A stretch of DNA of 64,000 nucleotides from Agrobacterium tumefaciens (GTDB lineage: Bacteria > Pseudomonadota > Alphaproteobacteria > Rhizobiales > Rhizobiaceae), in NCBI GenBank assembly GCA_025559845.1, contig CP048470.1, positions 747,501 through 811,500 on the forward strand. Reading direction: 5' to 3'. Shown here piece by piece: positions 43,610 to 52,758 of this stretch; positions within the stretch are counted from its first letter, which is position 1, and each line of letters begins with the position of its first letter. Position numbers and translations under genes: made by a program. The notes beneath the pieces are model-generated. The model was not told where the DNA came from. It ran no database searches and was given only the letters and a program-made list of their open reading frames with translations.

Positions 43610-45379
43610 CTAGTGACCTGCGCCGCGTCGACGCAGACGGTCAGCGGCAAAGATCAGGATCGAAATAAAGACGAGGAGGCAGGTCGAAACCGCAGCGATC
43701 ACGGGCGAAACCTGAAGCGTCACCTCGTCCCAGAATTGCTTGGGAAGAGTTGCGTTGAGGCCACCCGAAGAGAAGAGTGCGATTGTCAGCTCGTCAAACG
43801 ACGTTGCGAAAGCAAACAGGAATGCCGAGAACATGCCAGCCCCGAGGATCGGGAACGTCACATGGATGAGTGCCTTGACCGGTGTCGCGCCGAGACTGTG
43901 GGCTGCAGCATCCAGCCGCGTGTCGTAGTTGCGCAGAACAGCGACCATCGTCAGGACGACATAGGGAACACACACCACCGTGTGGCCGAGGATGAGCCCG
44001 ATCGACGTGCCGACAAGACCAAGCTTTGCGAACACGTAGAACATGCCGACCGCAATGATGATGCGTGGAACCACGATCGGAGACAGCACGAAGGCCAGGA
44101 TGGCTGCTTTTCCACGGATGTTGGCGCGAGCCAGAAGGAACGCGGCAGGAACACCGATCAGCATCGAGAGAATGCCCGCACCCGCTGCAACCGTCAGTGA
44201 TCGCAGAACCGCCTGGCTCCAGACCGGGTTTGCCCACATCTGTGAATACCACTGCGTGGTAAATCCACTCGGCGGCCAATTCAGACCCGCCTGACTAAAG
44301 GAAATCGGGATCATCAGAACCGCAGGAAGCGTAATCAGGATGAGCACCGTCCAGACGAAGACCCTCAGGAACAGGGGCGGATAAACTTCATCGAGGCTCT
44401 TCTTGCTTCCTGGAAAAAGCGCCAGCACATGGTCGCTGACCTCGCCAAGGATCGCTAGAAATCTCGCCCCTGCGCGCCGGGTGATGGAATCGCGGCTCTT
44501 GCCCTCACCCTGACTTTCCCCCGTCAGTGTCGTGAAACCGAAGATCCGGTCGTAAACAAGGAAGACAAGAAGAACAACGGCAAGAAGCAGCACTGCTATA
44601 GCGCCAGCAAGACCCCAATTCAGTGTCTGTTGAACCTGGTCGATGATAAGCTGCGAGATCATCGTCTCGAAACGGCCTCCGAGCAAGGCGGGAACGATGA
44701 AGAAACCGATCGCAGTCACGAACACCATGATAGCGGCAGCCGCCACACCCGGCATCGAAAGCGGGAAATATACCGTCCAGAAGGCCGATCCGGGACGTGC
44801 ACCAAGCGTGGAGGCCGCACGCGGGAGGTTGCGATCGATGTTTTCCATGACTGCAAGCATCGTCATGACGGCAAGCGGCAGCATCGCATGAACCATGCCG
44901 GCGAGCACGGCGCCAAGCCCGTAGAGCAGGTCGATTGGACGGTCGATGATGCCAAGAGCCACCAGCGTCTGATTGACGACGCCGTTGCGGCCCAGGATGA
45001 TGACCCAAGCGAATGCCCGGACAAGGAAGCTCGTCCAGAATGACAGGAGGACAAGAAAGACAAGCCGTCCCTTGGTTCGTGGGCCTGCCGTCGAAATCAG
45101 ATAGGCCACCGGATAGCCGATGATGACTGCAAGTGCCGTCGTCGCAAGCGAGATCTTCAGTGTGATCCACAGGACGTTGAGATAGAGCGGCGATGCAAAG
45201 AGCTGTCGGTAGGATGCGAGTGAAAGCGCACCATCGTTAAAGAAGCTCAGCGACAGCAATTGCCCGACCGGATACACAAGAAACGCCAGCAGCAGGGCGA
45301 TGAGCGGTGCCACCTTCATCATGTGCCCTACCCAGATCGGCATTGCCGCAGATTTTTGGGATGCAGACGGCGCATTCAT
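43610..45379 (-). CDS. Fused double permease of a spermidine/putrescine-type ABC importer
   Basis: 589 residues from ATG 45379, which overlaps the ATPase stop by 4 bp. The protein contains two complete permease blocks, each with about six membrane helices and its own EAA loop: RAASTLGARPGSAFWTVYFP in the first half and AAHSLGATPVKALIHVTFPI in the second. In most relatives these are separate PotB- and PotC-like subunits, so this is a gene fusion joined by a hydrophilic linker near residues 285-325. The first hydrophobic helix starts near residue 20 (KVAPLIALLLAFLVYPVGQL). Confidence 0.93.
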   Translation of the reverse strand: MNAPSASQKSAAMPIWVGHMMKVAPLIALLLAFLVYPVGQLLSLSFFNDGALSLASYRQLFASPLYLNVLWITLKISLATTALAVIIGYPVAYLISTAGPRTKGRLVFLVLLSFWTSFLVRAFAWVIILGRNGVVNQTLVALGIIDRPIDLLYGLGAVLAGMVHAMLPLAVMTMLAVMENIDRNLPRAASTLGARPGSAFWTVYFPLSMPGVAAAAIMVFVTAIGFFIVPALLGGRFETMISQLIIDQVQQTLNWGLAGAIAVLLLAVVLLVFLVYDRIFGFTTLTGESQGEGKSRDSITRRAGARFLAILGEVSDHVLALFPGSKKSLDEVYPPLFLRVFVWTVLILITLPAVLMIPISFSQAGLNWPPSGFTTQWYSQMWANPVWSQAVLRSLTVAAGAGILSMLIGVPAAFLLARANIRGKAAILAFVLSPIVVPRIIIAVGMFYVFAKLGLVGTSIGLILGHTVVCVPYVVLTMVAVLRNYDTRLDAAAHSLGATPVKALIHVTFPILGAGMFSAFLFAFATSFDELTIALFSSGGLNATLPKQFWDEVTLQVSPVIAAVSTCLLVFISILIFAADRLRRRGAGH

Positions 45380-46473
45380 TGCGTAGCCCTCGCGCGGCCA
45401 ATCGCAACCGCGTCTGCCCCTTCCCACGAGAGCGAAACCTTGTCGCCGATCTGGTAGTGATCACCGTTCAGGCGGGTCGGGAATGCCGCGACCAGTTCCT
45501 GTGAAGACCAGCCTTCGGCATTCATATAGATTTTCGTCAGGCTTCCGGTCACCATCACATCGCTGACGACCGCGCCGATACCATCGGCTTTCTGTGTCTT
45601 GTTGATCGTGAGGTTCTGCGGACGGATCATGATGTGGATTGCATCGCCGGCAGATATCGCTTCGTTGGCGATCGCTTGCGCAGCAACCGATCCCGCGCCG
45701 ATCGTTACATCGATCATGTCGTCGTCCGCGCTTGTTACTGTTGCCTCGATGAGGTTGGACTCACCCAGGAAATCGGCGACGAACAGTGTTTTGGGTCGGA
45801 AGTAGAGATCCGCCGGTGTCCCGAGCTGCTCGATCTTGCCGGAGTTCATCAGGCAGATCCGATCGGACATCGTCATCGCTTCTTCCTGATCATGGGTGAC
45901 GTAGATGATCGTCGCGCCGAGCTCGCGGTGAATGCGCTTGATCTCAAGCTGCATATGTTCGCGCAGCTTCTTGTCGAGGGCGCCAAGGGGCTCGTCCATG
46001 AGAATGATGGAGGGGCGATAGACCATGCAGCGCGCCAGGGCGACACGTTGCTGTTGCCCGCCTGACAGCTCTTTGGGATAACGCTGGGCAATGTGGGGAA
46101 GACGGATCATTTCCAGTGCTTCCGTGGCGCGCCTTTTTGCTTCCTCTGCCGCAACCTTTCGCATTTTCAGCGGGAAAGCGATGTTTTCCAAGATAGTCAT
46201 GTGGGGGAAGAGGGCATAATTCTGGAAAACAACGCCGATGTCACGCAAGTGCGGTGCATTATAGGTGACGTCGCTGTCGCCAATCAGAACAGCGCCGCCA
46301 TCCGGTCGGGACAGGCCCGCAATCAGGCTCAAAAGCGTGGTCTTGCCGGAGCCGGACGGTCCGAGCAGCGTCAGGAATTCTCCGTCGCCCACCGTGAGGT
46401 CGGTTTCGGCAAGAGCGGTGAAGTCGCCGTAACGTTTGGCGAGTTTTTTTACGGTCAAACTGGATAAAGACAT
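45376..46473 (-). CDS. ATP-binding protein of a spermidine/putrescine-type ABC importer
   Basis: 365 residues. Walker A GPSGSGKTT, signature LSGGQQQRVALARCM, Walker B IILMDEPLGALDKKL and H-loop YVTHDQEEAMTM lie in the first 240 residues; the C-terminal 120 residues form the TOBE domain (ITIRPQ-like segment HIMIRPQNLTINK), as in PotA. It is coupled to the fused permease by a 4-bp overlap. A hairpin separates it from the binding-protein gene. Confidence 0.95.
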   Translation of the reverse strand: MSLSSLTVKKLAKRYGDFTALAETDLTVGDGEFLTLLGPSGSGKTTLLSLIAGLSRPDGGAVLIGDSDVTYNAPHLRDIGVVFQNYALFPHMTILENIAFPLKMRKVAAEEAKRRATEALEMIRLPHIAQRYPKELSGGQQQRVALARCMVYRPSIILMDEPLGALDKKLREHMQLEIKRIHRELGATIIYVTHDQEEAMTMSDRICLMNSGKIEQLGTPADLYFRPKTLFVADFLGESNLIEATVTSADDDMIDVTIGAGSVAAQAIANEAISAGDAIHIMIRPQNLTINKTQKADGIGAVVSDVMVTGSLTKIYMNAEGWSSQELVAAFPTRLNGDHYQIGDKVSLSWEGADAVAIGRARATQ

Positions 46474-46504
46474 GGCGGCCCTGCCGATTTCTGGATCAGA
46501 TTGA

Positions 46505-46525
46505 GGCCCGGCATCGTGCCGGGCC
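46505..46525 (-). promoter_or_regulatory. Stem-loop between binding protein and ATPase genes
   Basis: GGCCCGGC (46505-46512) pairs with GCCGGGCC (46518-46525) around ATCGT, in the 61-bp gap after the binding-protein gene. It probably limits read-through or protects the upstream mRNA so that binding protein is made in excess; the role is inferred. Confidence 0.55.
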
Positions 46526-46534
46526 GGTTTCAGG

Positions 46535-47620
46535 TCAGCTCAAGAGCCAGGCGTTGTAACGCTCGATGACAGATGCCTGATTGGCCAGCCAGTATTTCGC
46601 ATCGATCTTCACGCCGCGCTCGATATGCTCCGGAAATGTCGGGCAATCCTTGGCGAGTTTGGGATCGATGAACTCGAAAGCTTCCGGCTGCGTTACGCCC
46701 GCCGGGAAATAGTCGACGAGTGCGGCCTGTCGCTTCGGATCGGACGCAAATTTGATGAACTCCCGGCATGCATCGGCGTTCGGCGAGCCCGCCAGAATTG
46801 ACCAGTTGTCGAGACCCCAGATGTTCTGGTCCCAGACGATTTCCACCGGTGCTCCGGCGGAGCGGGCCGATTGGGCGCGCGAAACCCATGTCGGTATCAT
46901 GTCGACCTCGCCGGACTGAAGCATCTGCTCGACCTGTGAACCGCTCGTCCAGAAAACACCAACATCTTTCTTGATTGTGTCGAGCTTCTTGAAAGCCCGC
47001 TCAATGTCGCAGGGATAGACGTCGGAGTTGGCAACGCCGTCCGCCATCAGTGCCTGCTCGATCGTATCGAAAGCATGTTTTCGCAGCGCTCGTCGACCGG
47101 AGAATTTCTCGGTGTCGAAGAAGTCAGACCAGGATTTCGGTGCCTCGCGGCCCTCGAAAACATCGGTGCGATAGGCAAGAACGGTCGTGTACACGTTCGT
47201 TCCCACACCGTATTCAGACACATACTGCTTCGGTAAAGTCGAGATTGCAGCCTCACTGGAAAGGCCGTGTTTTTCCAGGTACTTTTTTTCGCCTGCAGTC
47301 AAAAGTTCGATGGCGGGCTCGGAGATTTTTGCCATATCCCAGGTGTAGGAACCGGCGTCGACCATGGATTTGATCTGGGCGGTCGGTTCTGCGTTTGCCT
47401 GTACCCCGACGACCTCGATACCGGTCGCCTCTTTGAATGGGCCATAATAGACAGCGTTATATGCCTTGGTGTAGATGCCGCCGTCGTCACGGACGATGAT
47501 GCGCTTGCTCTGTGCGTTTGCAGACGTCCAGATTGCCGGGGCAGTCAATGCTACTGCGCCAACGGCACTTGTCGTCAAAAACTGTCTGCGTGTCCAGTTG
47601 GACTTATCCTTCATGCTCAT
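46535..47620 (-). CDS. Periplasmic substrate-binding protein of a PotD-like ABC importer, Tat-exported
   Basis: 361 residues, with GGAGAACGACG before ATG 47620. A twin-arginine signal is present (NWTRRQFLTTSAVGAVAL, cleavage near TSANA), so it is probably exported folded by the Tat system. The mature part starts with a strand KRIIVRDDGGIYTKAYN and has the MIPTWVSRA hinge-type block of spermidine/putrescine-binding-like family 1 proteins. Ligands in this branch include polyamines, opine-like compounds and 2-aminoethylphosphonate; none can be chosen here. Confidence 0.92.
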   Translation of the reverse strand: MSMKDKSNWTRRQFLTTSAVGAVALTAPAIWTSANAQSKRIIVRDDGGIYTKAYNAVYYGPFKEATGIEVVGVQANAEPTAQIKSMVDAGSYTWDMAKISEPAIELLTAGEKKYLEKHGLSSEAAISTLPKQYVSEYGVGTNVYTTVLAYRTDVFEGREAPKSWSDFFDTEKFSGRRALRKHAFDTIEQALMADGVANSDVYPCDIERAFKKLDTIKKDVGVFWTSGSQVEQMLQSGEVDMIPTWVSRAQSARSAGAPVEIVWDQNIWGLDNWSILAGSPNADACREFIKFASDPKRQAALVDYFPAGVTQPEAFEFIDPKLAKDCPTFPEHIERGVKIDAKYWLANQASVIERYNAWLLS

Positions 47621-47699
47621 CGTCGTTCTCCTCTTGGAACGTTGTTGATCCTTGTCAGCGCCTGTAGTTCAGGCTTGTTATTTCTTGGGCTGCGGCGGC

Positions 47700-49133
47700 T
47701 CACGACCTGGGGAGCAGCCGGCCAGGGTTGAAAAGGTTTTCAGGGTCGATTGCGGACTTGATTGCGCGCATCAGCGAAAGCTCTGCCGAGGGTTTGTAGC
47801 GGTCCATCTCGGCGAGCTGGACCTGGCCGACGCCGTGTTCGGCACTGAACGTTCCACCGAGATTGTCAGCAACATCATTGACAGCATGGCGCAGCCGGGA
47901 CGCGAGATCGTCTCGGTCGGAAAATGCATTCCAGGCATCGAATGAAAAGAACGGAATGAAATGGATGTTGCCGTCACCCATGTGGCCGACGACGACGATC
48001 TCCGCCGAGGGTACAATTGCCTTTACCGCCTGCGTTGCCTGATCGATGAATTGGGGGGTGGCTGAAACCGGAACTGCGCAGTCCGTCGTCAAACCGACAC
48101 CGGCCTTTTTATTGGCCTCCGACACGCTGTGACGGACCTCCCAGATCGCAGCCCTTTGCGCTTCGCTGGAGGCAATCATGGCGTTACCGATCAGTTCCGC
48201 CTCGAATGCCTGTTCCAGGACATTCTGCATCGCATTGTCGAGGTCGTCCTCGCCACCGGAATCGGAAAGCTCGATCAACAGATGCCATTCATGCTCGGTG
48301 TCGAGCGGCGAACGGCGCTGAGGGACGTTTTCCAGCACCAGATCGAGCTGCTTGCGGTTCATCAATTCGAAGCCAGAGAGCTTGGCGCCATATGCCGCCT
48401 GCACCGAAGTCAGCAATTTCAACGCCTGATCCGGATGATCCAGACCAGCCCAAGCCACGGCCGCACGCGCCGGATATGGATGCAACTTAAGGACGGCAGC
48501 AGTGATGATCCCGAGCGTTCCCTCGGAGCCTATGAAAAGATGCTTGAGATCATAACCTGTGTTGTTCTTGCGAAGCGCCTTCAGCCCCGACCAGATTTTT
48601 CCGTCAGGAAGAACAACTTCGAGTCCGAGAACGTTATCGCGTGTATTCCCATAGCGTAGAACAGAGGTTCCACCAGCGTTGGTCGCGATCGTGCCGCCAA
48701 TCTGGCAGGAGCCCTCTGCACCGAGGCTGACAGGATAAAAGCGACCATTTGCCTGGGCAGCCTCATGAATATTCGCCAGAATACAACCGGCCTGGACTTC
48801 CATGGTGTTGTTAACCGGGTCGACCTTGATGATCTGGCGTAAACGATCCAGGCAGATGATGACCGGCGGGCTCCCCGCCGGGTCTGGAATGCTGCCACCA
48901 ACCAGGCCCGTATTGCCACCTTGCGGCAACACCGGAATGGCGCGCTCACGACAAAACGCGACGATATCGGACACTTGCTGGACATCGACAGGGCGGGCAA
49001 CACACAGCGCCCGACCATGGTAGCGACCGCGCCAGTCCTCCGTGGCAAACGCCATATCAGCGGGATTGGTGACGATAACATTGGTCCCGAATTTTCGAAC
49101 CAATTCCTCAACAAGATCCATCGTTTGGCCCAT
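47700..49133 (-). CDS. FAD-linked 2-hydroxyacid dehydrogenase (GlcD / D-2-hydroxyglutarate dehydrogenase type)
   Basis: 477 residues. The PCMH-type FAD domain carries VLPQGGNTGLVGGSIPDPAG, GTIATNAGGTSVLRYGNTRD and GSEGTLGIITAAVLKLHP; the C-terminal FAD-oxidase domain carries the metal/substrate histidines in VVVGHMGDGNIHFIPFFSF and the FSAEHGVGQVQL motif. It oxidises an (R)-2-hydroxyacid. Relatives such as D-2-hydroxyglutarate dehydrogenase hand electrons to ETF, which fits the ETF-QO gene at the end of this run. First gene of the operon; direct repeats lie just upstream. Confidence 0.93.
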   Translation of the reverse strand: MGQTMDLVEELVRKFGTNVIVTNPADMAFATEDWRGRYHGRALCVARPVDVQQVSDIVAFCRERAIPVLPQGGNTGLVGGSIPDPAGSPPVIICLDRLRQIIKVDPVNNTMEVQAGCILANIHEAAQANGRFYPVSLGAEGSCQIGGTIATNAGGTSVLRYGNTRDNVLGLEVVLPDGKIWSGLKALRKNNTGYDLKHLFIGSEGTLGIITAAVLKLHPYPARAAVAWAGLDHPDQALKLLTSVQAAYGAKLSGFELMNRKQLDLVLENVPQRRSPLDTEHEWHLLIELSDSGGEDDLDNAMQNVLEQAFEAELIGNAMIASSEAQRAAIWEVRHSVSEANKKAGVGLTTDCAVPVSATPQFIDQATQAVKAIVPSAEIVVVGHMGDGNIHFIPFFSFDAWNAFSDRDDLASRLRHAVNDVADNLGGTFSAEHGVGQVQLAEMDRYKPSAELSLMRAIKSAIDPENLFNPGRLLPRS

Positions 49134-49144
49134 TTATTAATTGC

Positions 49145-49174
49145 ATTACGATTACTATGTATATATTACGATTT
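49145..49174. promoter_or_regulatory. Direct repeats upstream of the catabolic operon
   Basis: ATTACGATT occurs at 49145-49153 and 49165-49173, exactly 20 bp (about two helical turns) apart, in an AT-rich segment 12 bp upstream of the first operon gene. Same-face spacing suggests a regulator site, possibly for the operon's IclR protein. Confidence 0.4.
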
Positions 49175-49483
49175 CTTCGTGTTTATAGCAATATACAAGA
49201 TGGCTTTACGGCTATTTTTTAATCGCACCTGGATGGTTGTCCGATTTTCAGCATTGCGCCGGGACCAACCCTTTGCCAGCGCATAAGTCGCGAACAAATC
49301 CATAACGGATTCCCAACCTTCCGCCTGCCGGTGCGTTCCTTTTTTGTTCATGATGCGCTATCAGACGTAAAAGCTCTCCGCGTCACGATGCCCGAATGAG
49401 GAGGCAGGCGATTGCTAATCAACGGTGCAACGGCGAAAAAAACGCGAGACTCTAAGTAACTTGTCTTGAACGACGGAAAGCAG
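49175..49483. other. Intergenic region upstream of the helicase gene
   Basis: 309 bp. A minus-strand frame of 61 codons (49166-49351) has no ribosome site and no family similarity and is not called. The region presumably carries the helicase promoter. Confidence 0.4.
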
Positions 49484-51553
49484 ATGACGGCGACCTACCT
49501 GGAAAAACTTAACGACCGGCAGAGAGAAGCGGTCGAGCACGGTATTGGAATGCCCGATGGCCAGACAGGTGGACCGTTGCTGATCATTGCCGGCGCCGGT
49601 TCAGGCAAGACCAACACGCTTGCGCATCGCGTCACACATCTGATTGTCAACGGCGCAGACCCCAGACGTATTCTGCTGATGACGTTTTCCAGGCGGGCAG
49701 CATCGGAAATGACGAGGCGCGTTCAAAGGATTTGCCGGCAGGTTCTGGGTGAAAATTCCGCTGTCATGACCGACGCGCTCGCCTGGGCCGGAACGTTTCA
49801 CGGGATCGGCGCGCGGCTTTTGCGCATGTATGCTGAACAGATCGGCCTGAATGGCGACTTCACGATCCACGACCGGGAAGACAGCGCCGATCTGATGAAT
49901 ATCATCCGGCATGACCTTGGCTTTTCCAAAACCCAAAACCGCTTCCCGACGAAAGGCACATGCCTTGCGATCTATTCCCGCGTCGTGAATTCAGAGTGCA
50001 CCATCAAGGAAGCGCTCAAGAATTCGTTCCCGTGGGTGAGCGAATGGGAAAACGAACTGAAGGAACTGTTCGGCGCCTATGTCGAGGCCAAGCAAGCCCA
50101 AAACGTCCTCGATTACGACGATCTCCTGCTTTATTGGGCTCAGATGGTATCTGCGCCGGAACTTGCCGACGATATCGGCAATCGCTTCGATTATATTCTG
50201 GTCGACGAATATCAGGACACCAATCGCCTGCAGGCATCGATCCTCAGATCACTGAAACCGGGCGGCCAGGGCCTCACGGTCGTTGGCGATGATGCGCAGT
50301 CGATCTATTCTTTCCGGGCTGCTACCATTCGCAATATTCTCGATTTCCCAAGCGAGTTTTCGCCCAAGCCAGCCGATGTGATAACCCTCGATCGCAACTA
50401 CCGCTCGACGCAGCCGATCCTGGCGGCTGCCAACGGCGTAATCGATCTGGCGCGAGAGCGGTTCACCAAGAACCTCTGGACTGACCGGCAATCCGAACAG
50501 CGGCCAATGCTCGTGACAGTGAAGGACGAGACCGATCAGGCGGCCTATATCGTCGAACAGGTTCTCGCTAATCGTGAAATCGGCATGACGCTCAAACAGC
50601 AGGCCGTCCTTTTCCGCTCATCCAATCACAGCGGTGCGCTCGAGGTCGAGCTCACACGCCGCAATATTCCCTTCGTGAAATTTGGCGGTTTGAAATTTCT
50701 CGACAGCGCCCATGTCAAGGACCTGCTGGCCGTGCTTCGTTTCGCGCAGAATCCTCGCGATCGCGTGGCCGGGTTCAGGCTGTTTCAAATGTTGCCGGGT
50801 GTCGGCCCGCAGACTGCCGGTAAAATTCTCGACACGATTACAGCCGAGCCCGAGCCGCTGATCTCGCTAGCAGAAATTCCGGCTCCCCCGAAGAGCGGTG
50901 AGAACTGGGCGAAATTCATCGAGCTTATGCTTGGCCTCCGCAAAGCGGGTGCCGGCTGGCCGCATGACATCGAATTGGCACGTCTCTGGTATGAGCCGCA
51001 CCTCGATCGCATCCACGAGGACGCTGATACTCGCAAGGCTGATCTCGTTCAGTTGGAACAGATAGCGGCCGGTTATGCCAATCGGGAAAGATTCCTGACC
51101 GAATTGACACTCGACCCCCCTGATGCGACCAGCGACCAGGCGGGCGTCCCTCTTCTCGACGAGGACTACCTGATCCTTTCAACCATCCACTCATCCAAAG
51201 GACAGGAATGGCGCTCCGTCTTCCTGTTGAATGTTGTCGATGGCTGCATTCCCTCCGACCTTGGCGTCGGCAGCACGGCTGAACTGGAAGAAGAACGCCG
51301 TCTGCTCTACGTCGGCATGACACGGGCACGTGACAGCCTAGCCCTGATTACGCCGCAGCGATTTTTCACGCACGGGCAGAATGCTCACGGCGACCGCCAT
51401 GTCTACGCCTCGAGAACCCGCTTCATTCCCGCGACCCTGCTGCAGTTCTTTGAAACGACGAGTTGGCCGAAAGTCAGCGCAAACGCCAGCGAGCGCAGTG
51501 CCAACCAGATCCGCATCGATGTTGGGGCACGGATGCGATCCATGTGGAAGTGA
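49484..51553 (+). CDS. UvrD/Rep family ATP-dependent DNA helicase
   Basis: ATG 49484 is used (GGAAAG upstream); a TTG at 49466 would add six residues. 689 residues. Superfamily 1A motifs are complete: Q motif LNDRQREAVEHG, motif I IIAGAGSGKTNTLAHR, motif II DYILVDEYQDTN, motif III VVGDDAQSIYSFRAA, motif IV LDRNYRST, motif V STIHSSKGQEW and motif VI RRLLYVGMTRARDSL. It unwinds DNA 3' to 5' in repair or replication restart. It is shorter than the main UvrD of these bacteria (about 800 residues) and ends soon after motif VI. It stands alone between catabolic operons, probably as an accessory paralogue. Confidence 0.95.
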   Translation: MTATYLEKLNDRQREAVEHGIGMPDGQTGGPLLIIAGAGSGKTNTLAHRVTHLIVNGADPRRILLMTFSRRAASEMTRRVQRICRQVLGENSAVMTDALAWAGTFHGIGARLLRMYAEQIGLNGDFTIHDREDSADLMNIIRHDLGFSKTQNRFPTKGTCLAIYSRVVNSECTIKEALKNSFPWVSEWENELKELFGAYVEAKQAQNVLDYDDLLLYWAQMVSAPELADDIGNRFDYILVDEYQDTNRLQASILRSLKPGGQGLTVVGDDAQSIYSFRAATIRNILDFPSEFSPKPADVITLDRNYRSTQPILAAANGVIDLARERFTKNLWTDRQSEQRPMLVTVKDETDQAAYIVEQVLANREIGMTLKQQAVLFRSSNHSGALEVELTRRNIPFVKFGGLKFLDSAHVKDLLAVLRFAQNPRDRVAGFRLFQMLPGVGPQTAGKILDTITAEPEPLISLAEIPAPPKSGENWAKFIELMLGLRKAGAGWPHDIELARLWYEPHLDRIHEDADTRKADLVQLEQIAAGYANRERFLTELTLDPPDATSDQAGVPLLDEDYLILSTIHSSKGQEWRSVFLLNVVDGCIPSDLGVGSTAELEEERRLLYVGMTRARDSLALITPQRFFTHGQNAHGDRHVYASRTRFIPATLLQFFETTSWPKVSANASERSANQIRIDVGARMRSMWK

Positions 51554-51727
51554 GACGCGCCATGGCCGTGCAGTCATCTGAAAACACAAGAGGAAGCTTC
51601 AAGCGTTGACCAGAGTGATCATCATCTTGTGTGCAGCGCTTCATTACTTGTTCCACAAGACCGGCTGGCTCTCACCATCGACGATTTACGTTTCAGGAGA
51701 GGGTACGCCTGACTACCAGGCCATTAA

Positions 51728-51751
51728 GTAGAGGGTTTAAAAGCCCTCTAC
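51728..51751. terminator. Bidirectional terminator-like hairpin between convergent genes
   Basis: GTAGAGGG (51728-51735) pairs with CCCTCTAC (51744-51751) across TTTAAAAG. It lies between the helicase gene and the convergent methyltransferase gene; the rest of the 270-bp gap shows nothing else. Confidence 0.65.
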
Positions 51752-51823
51752 CTTATGTCATCTCTTACACCCAGAAAGCACCAGGATGAGATAGCGGGCT
51801 CGCCAAGACGGACCCGTGTTGCA

Positions 51824-52747
51824 TCAGTTCCGGCCAGCGGTCCGAAGAGCGTCCGCGACCTTATGGATATGCGCGGCACCGATACCGCAGCATCCGCCGA
51901 TCAAGGTCGCACCCGCGTCTGCCCAGGAGCAGGCGAAACGCGAATAAACGTCGTCCGTCAGATCCGCTCTCGTATCATGCAAACCCTCATTGGCAGCAGA
52001 ATCATCCTGCTCCCCTTCAAAGGCATTGGCATAAACACCGATGTCGATTGAAACGCCCTTTTCCTGGAAGACCGACGTTGCGACCGTCACTGCAGCTTTC
52101 ATCACCTCCGGCTTGCTGCAATTGAACAGCAGTGCCGCGGCCCCCGACCCTGCAGCCCACAAAGCCGCATCATGGACGGTTTCACCCGAGCGGAGTTTCG
52201 GGTCCGCACCGTTCACCTGTACCGGACCGTCATCGAGCGTGAAAGAGATCCAGAACGGCTTGCCGGTATCAGCCACGGCCGTCCGTACCGCCTCACCTTC
52301 AGCGATCAGGCTCAGCGTCTCTCCAAGCCAGACATCCACGGAGGGGGTGAGGTTGTCGACCAGCACTTTCAGGTAATCCTGAACACGAGACGCGTCGAAA
52401 TTTTCCGGTTCATAAGAGCCAAAAATAGGCGGCAGCGAGCCTGCAACAGTGATCTTTCGGCCGGATGCATCTGCCGCCTCGCGGGCAAGGCGCCCTGAGA
52501 GCGCGATCAGGGATGCGCCATCTTTCTGGAAACGTTCTTCGCCGATATGAAAAGGGACGAGCGCGTATGAGTTGGTCGTCACGACATCCGCACCGGCATC
52601 GATGAACTCGGCATGTACCTTGCGCACGATATCGGGCGCATTGATGAGCGCCAGCGCAGACCATTCCGGCTGCTTCAGTTCAGCGCCGAGCCTTTGTAAC
52701 TCCCGGCTCATGCCGCCGTCCAGAATACGAATACCGCTCATGTTCAA
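51824..52747 (-). CDS. mmuM: Homocysteine S-methyltransferase
   Basis: 307 residues. The zinc ligands are visible: Cys in ALLFNCSKPEVMKAAV and the paired Cys in LIGGCCGIGAAHI. N-terminal IRILDGGMSRELQRLGAEL and VTTNSYALVPFHIGEERF are further family blocks. It transfers a methyl group from S-methylmethionine (or SAM) to homocysteine, giving methionine. It starts 11 bp after the second permease gene, so it is the final gene of the amino acid importer operon, pointing to S-methylmethionine as the transported substrate. ATG 52741 is an alternative start. Confidence 0.9.
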   Translation of the reverse strand: MNMSGIRILDGGMSRELQRLGAELKQPEWSALALINAPDIVRKVHAEFIDAGADVVTTNSYALVPFHIGEERFQKDGASLIALSGRLAREAADASGRKITVAGSLPPIFGSYEPENFDASRVQDYLKVLVDNLTPSVDVWLGETLSLIAEGEAVRTAVADTGKPFWISFTLDDGPVQVNGADPKLRSGETVHDAALWAAGSGAAALLFNCSKPEVMKAAVTVATSVFQEKGVSIDIGVYANAFEGEQDDSAANEGLHDTRADLTDDVYSRFACSWADAGATLIGGCCGIGAAHIHKVADALRTAGRN

Positions 52748-52758
52748 CTCCTTGAAAA

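Noticed and set aside
49166..49351. A 61-codon minus-strand frame upstream of the helicase
   Set aside because: No ribosome site, no recognisable domain, and it overlaps the AT-rich promoter region.
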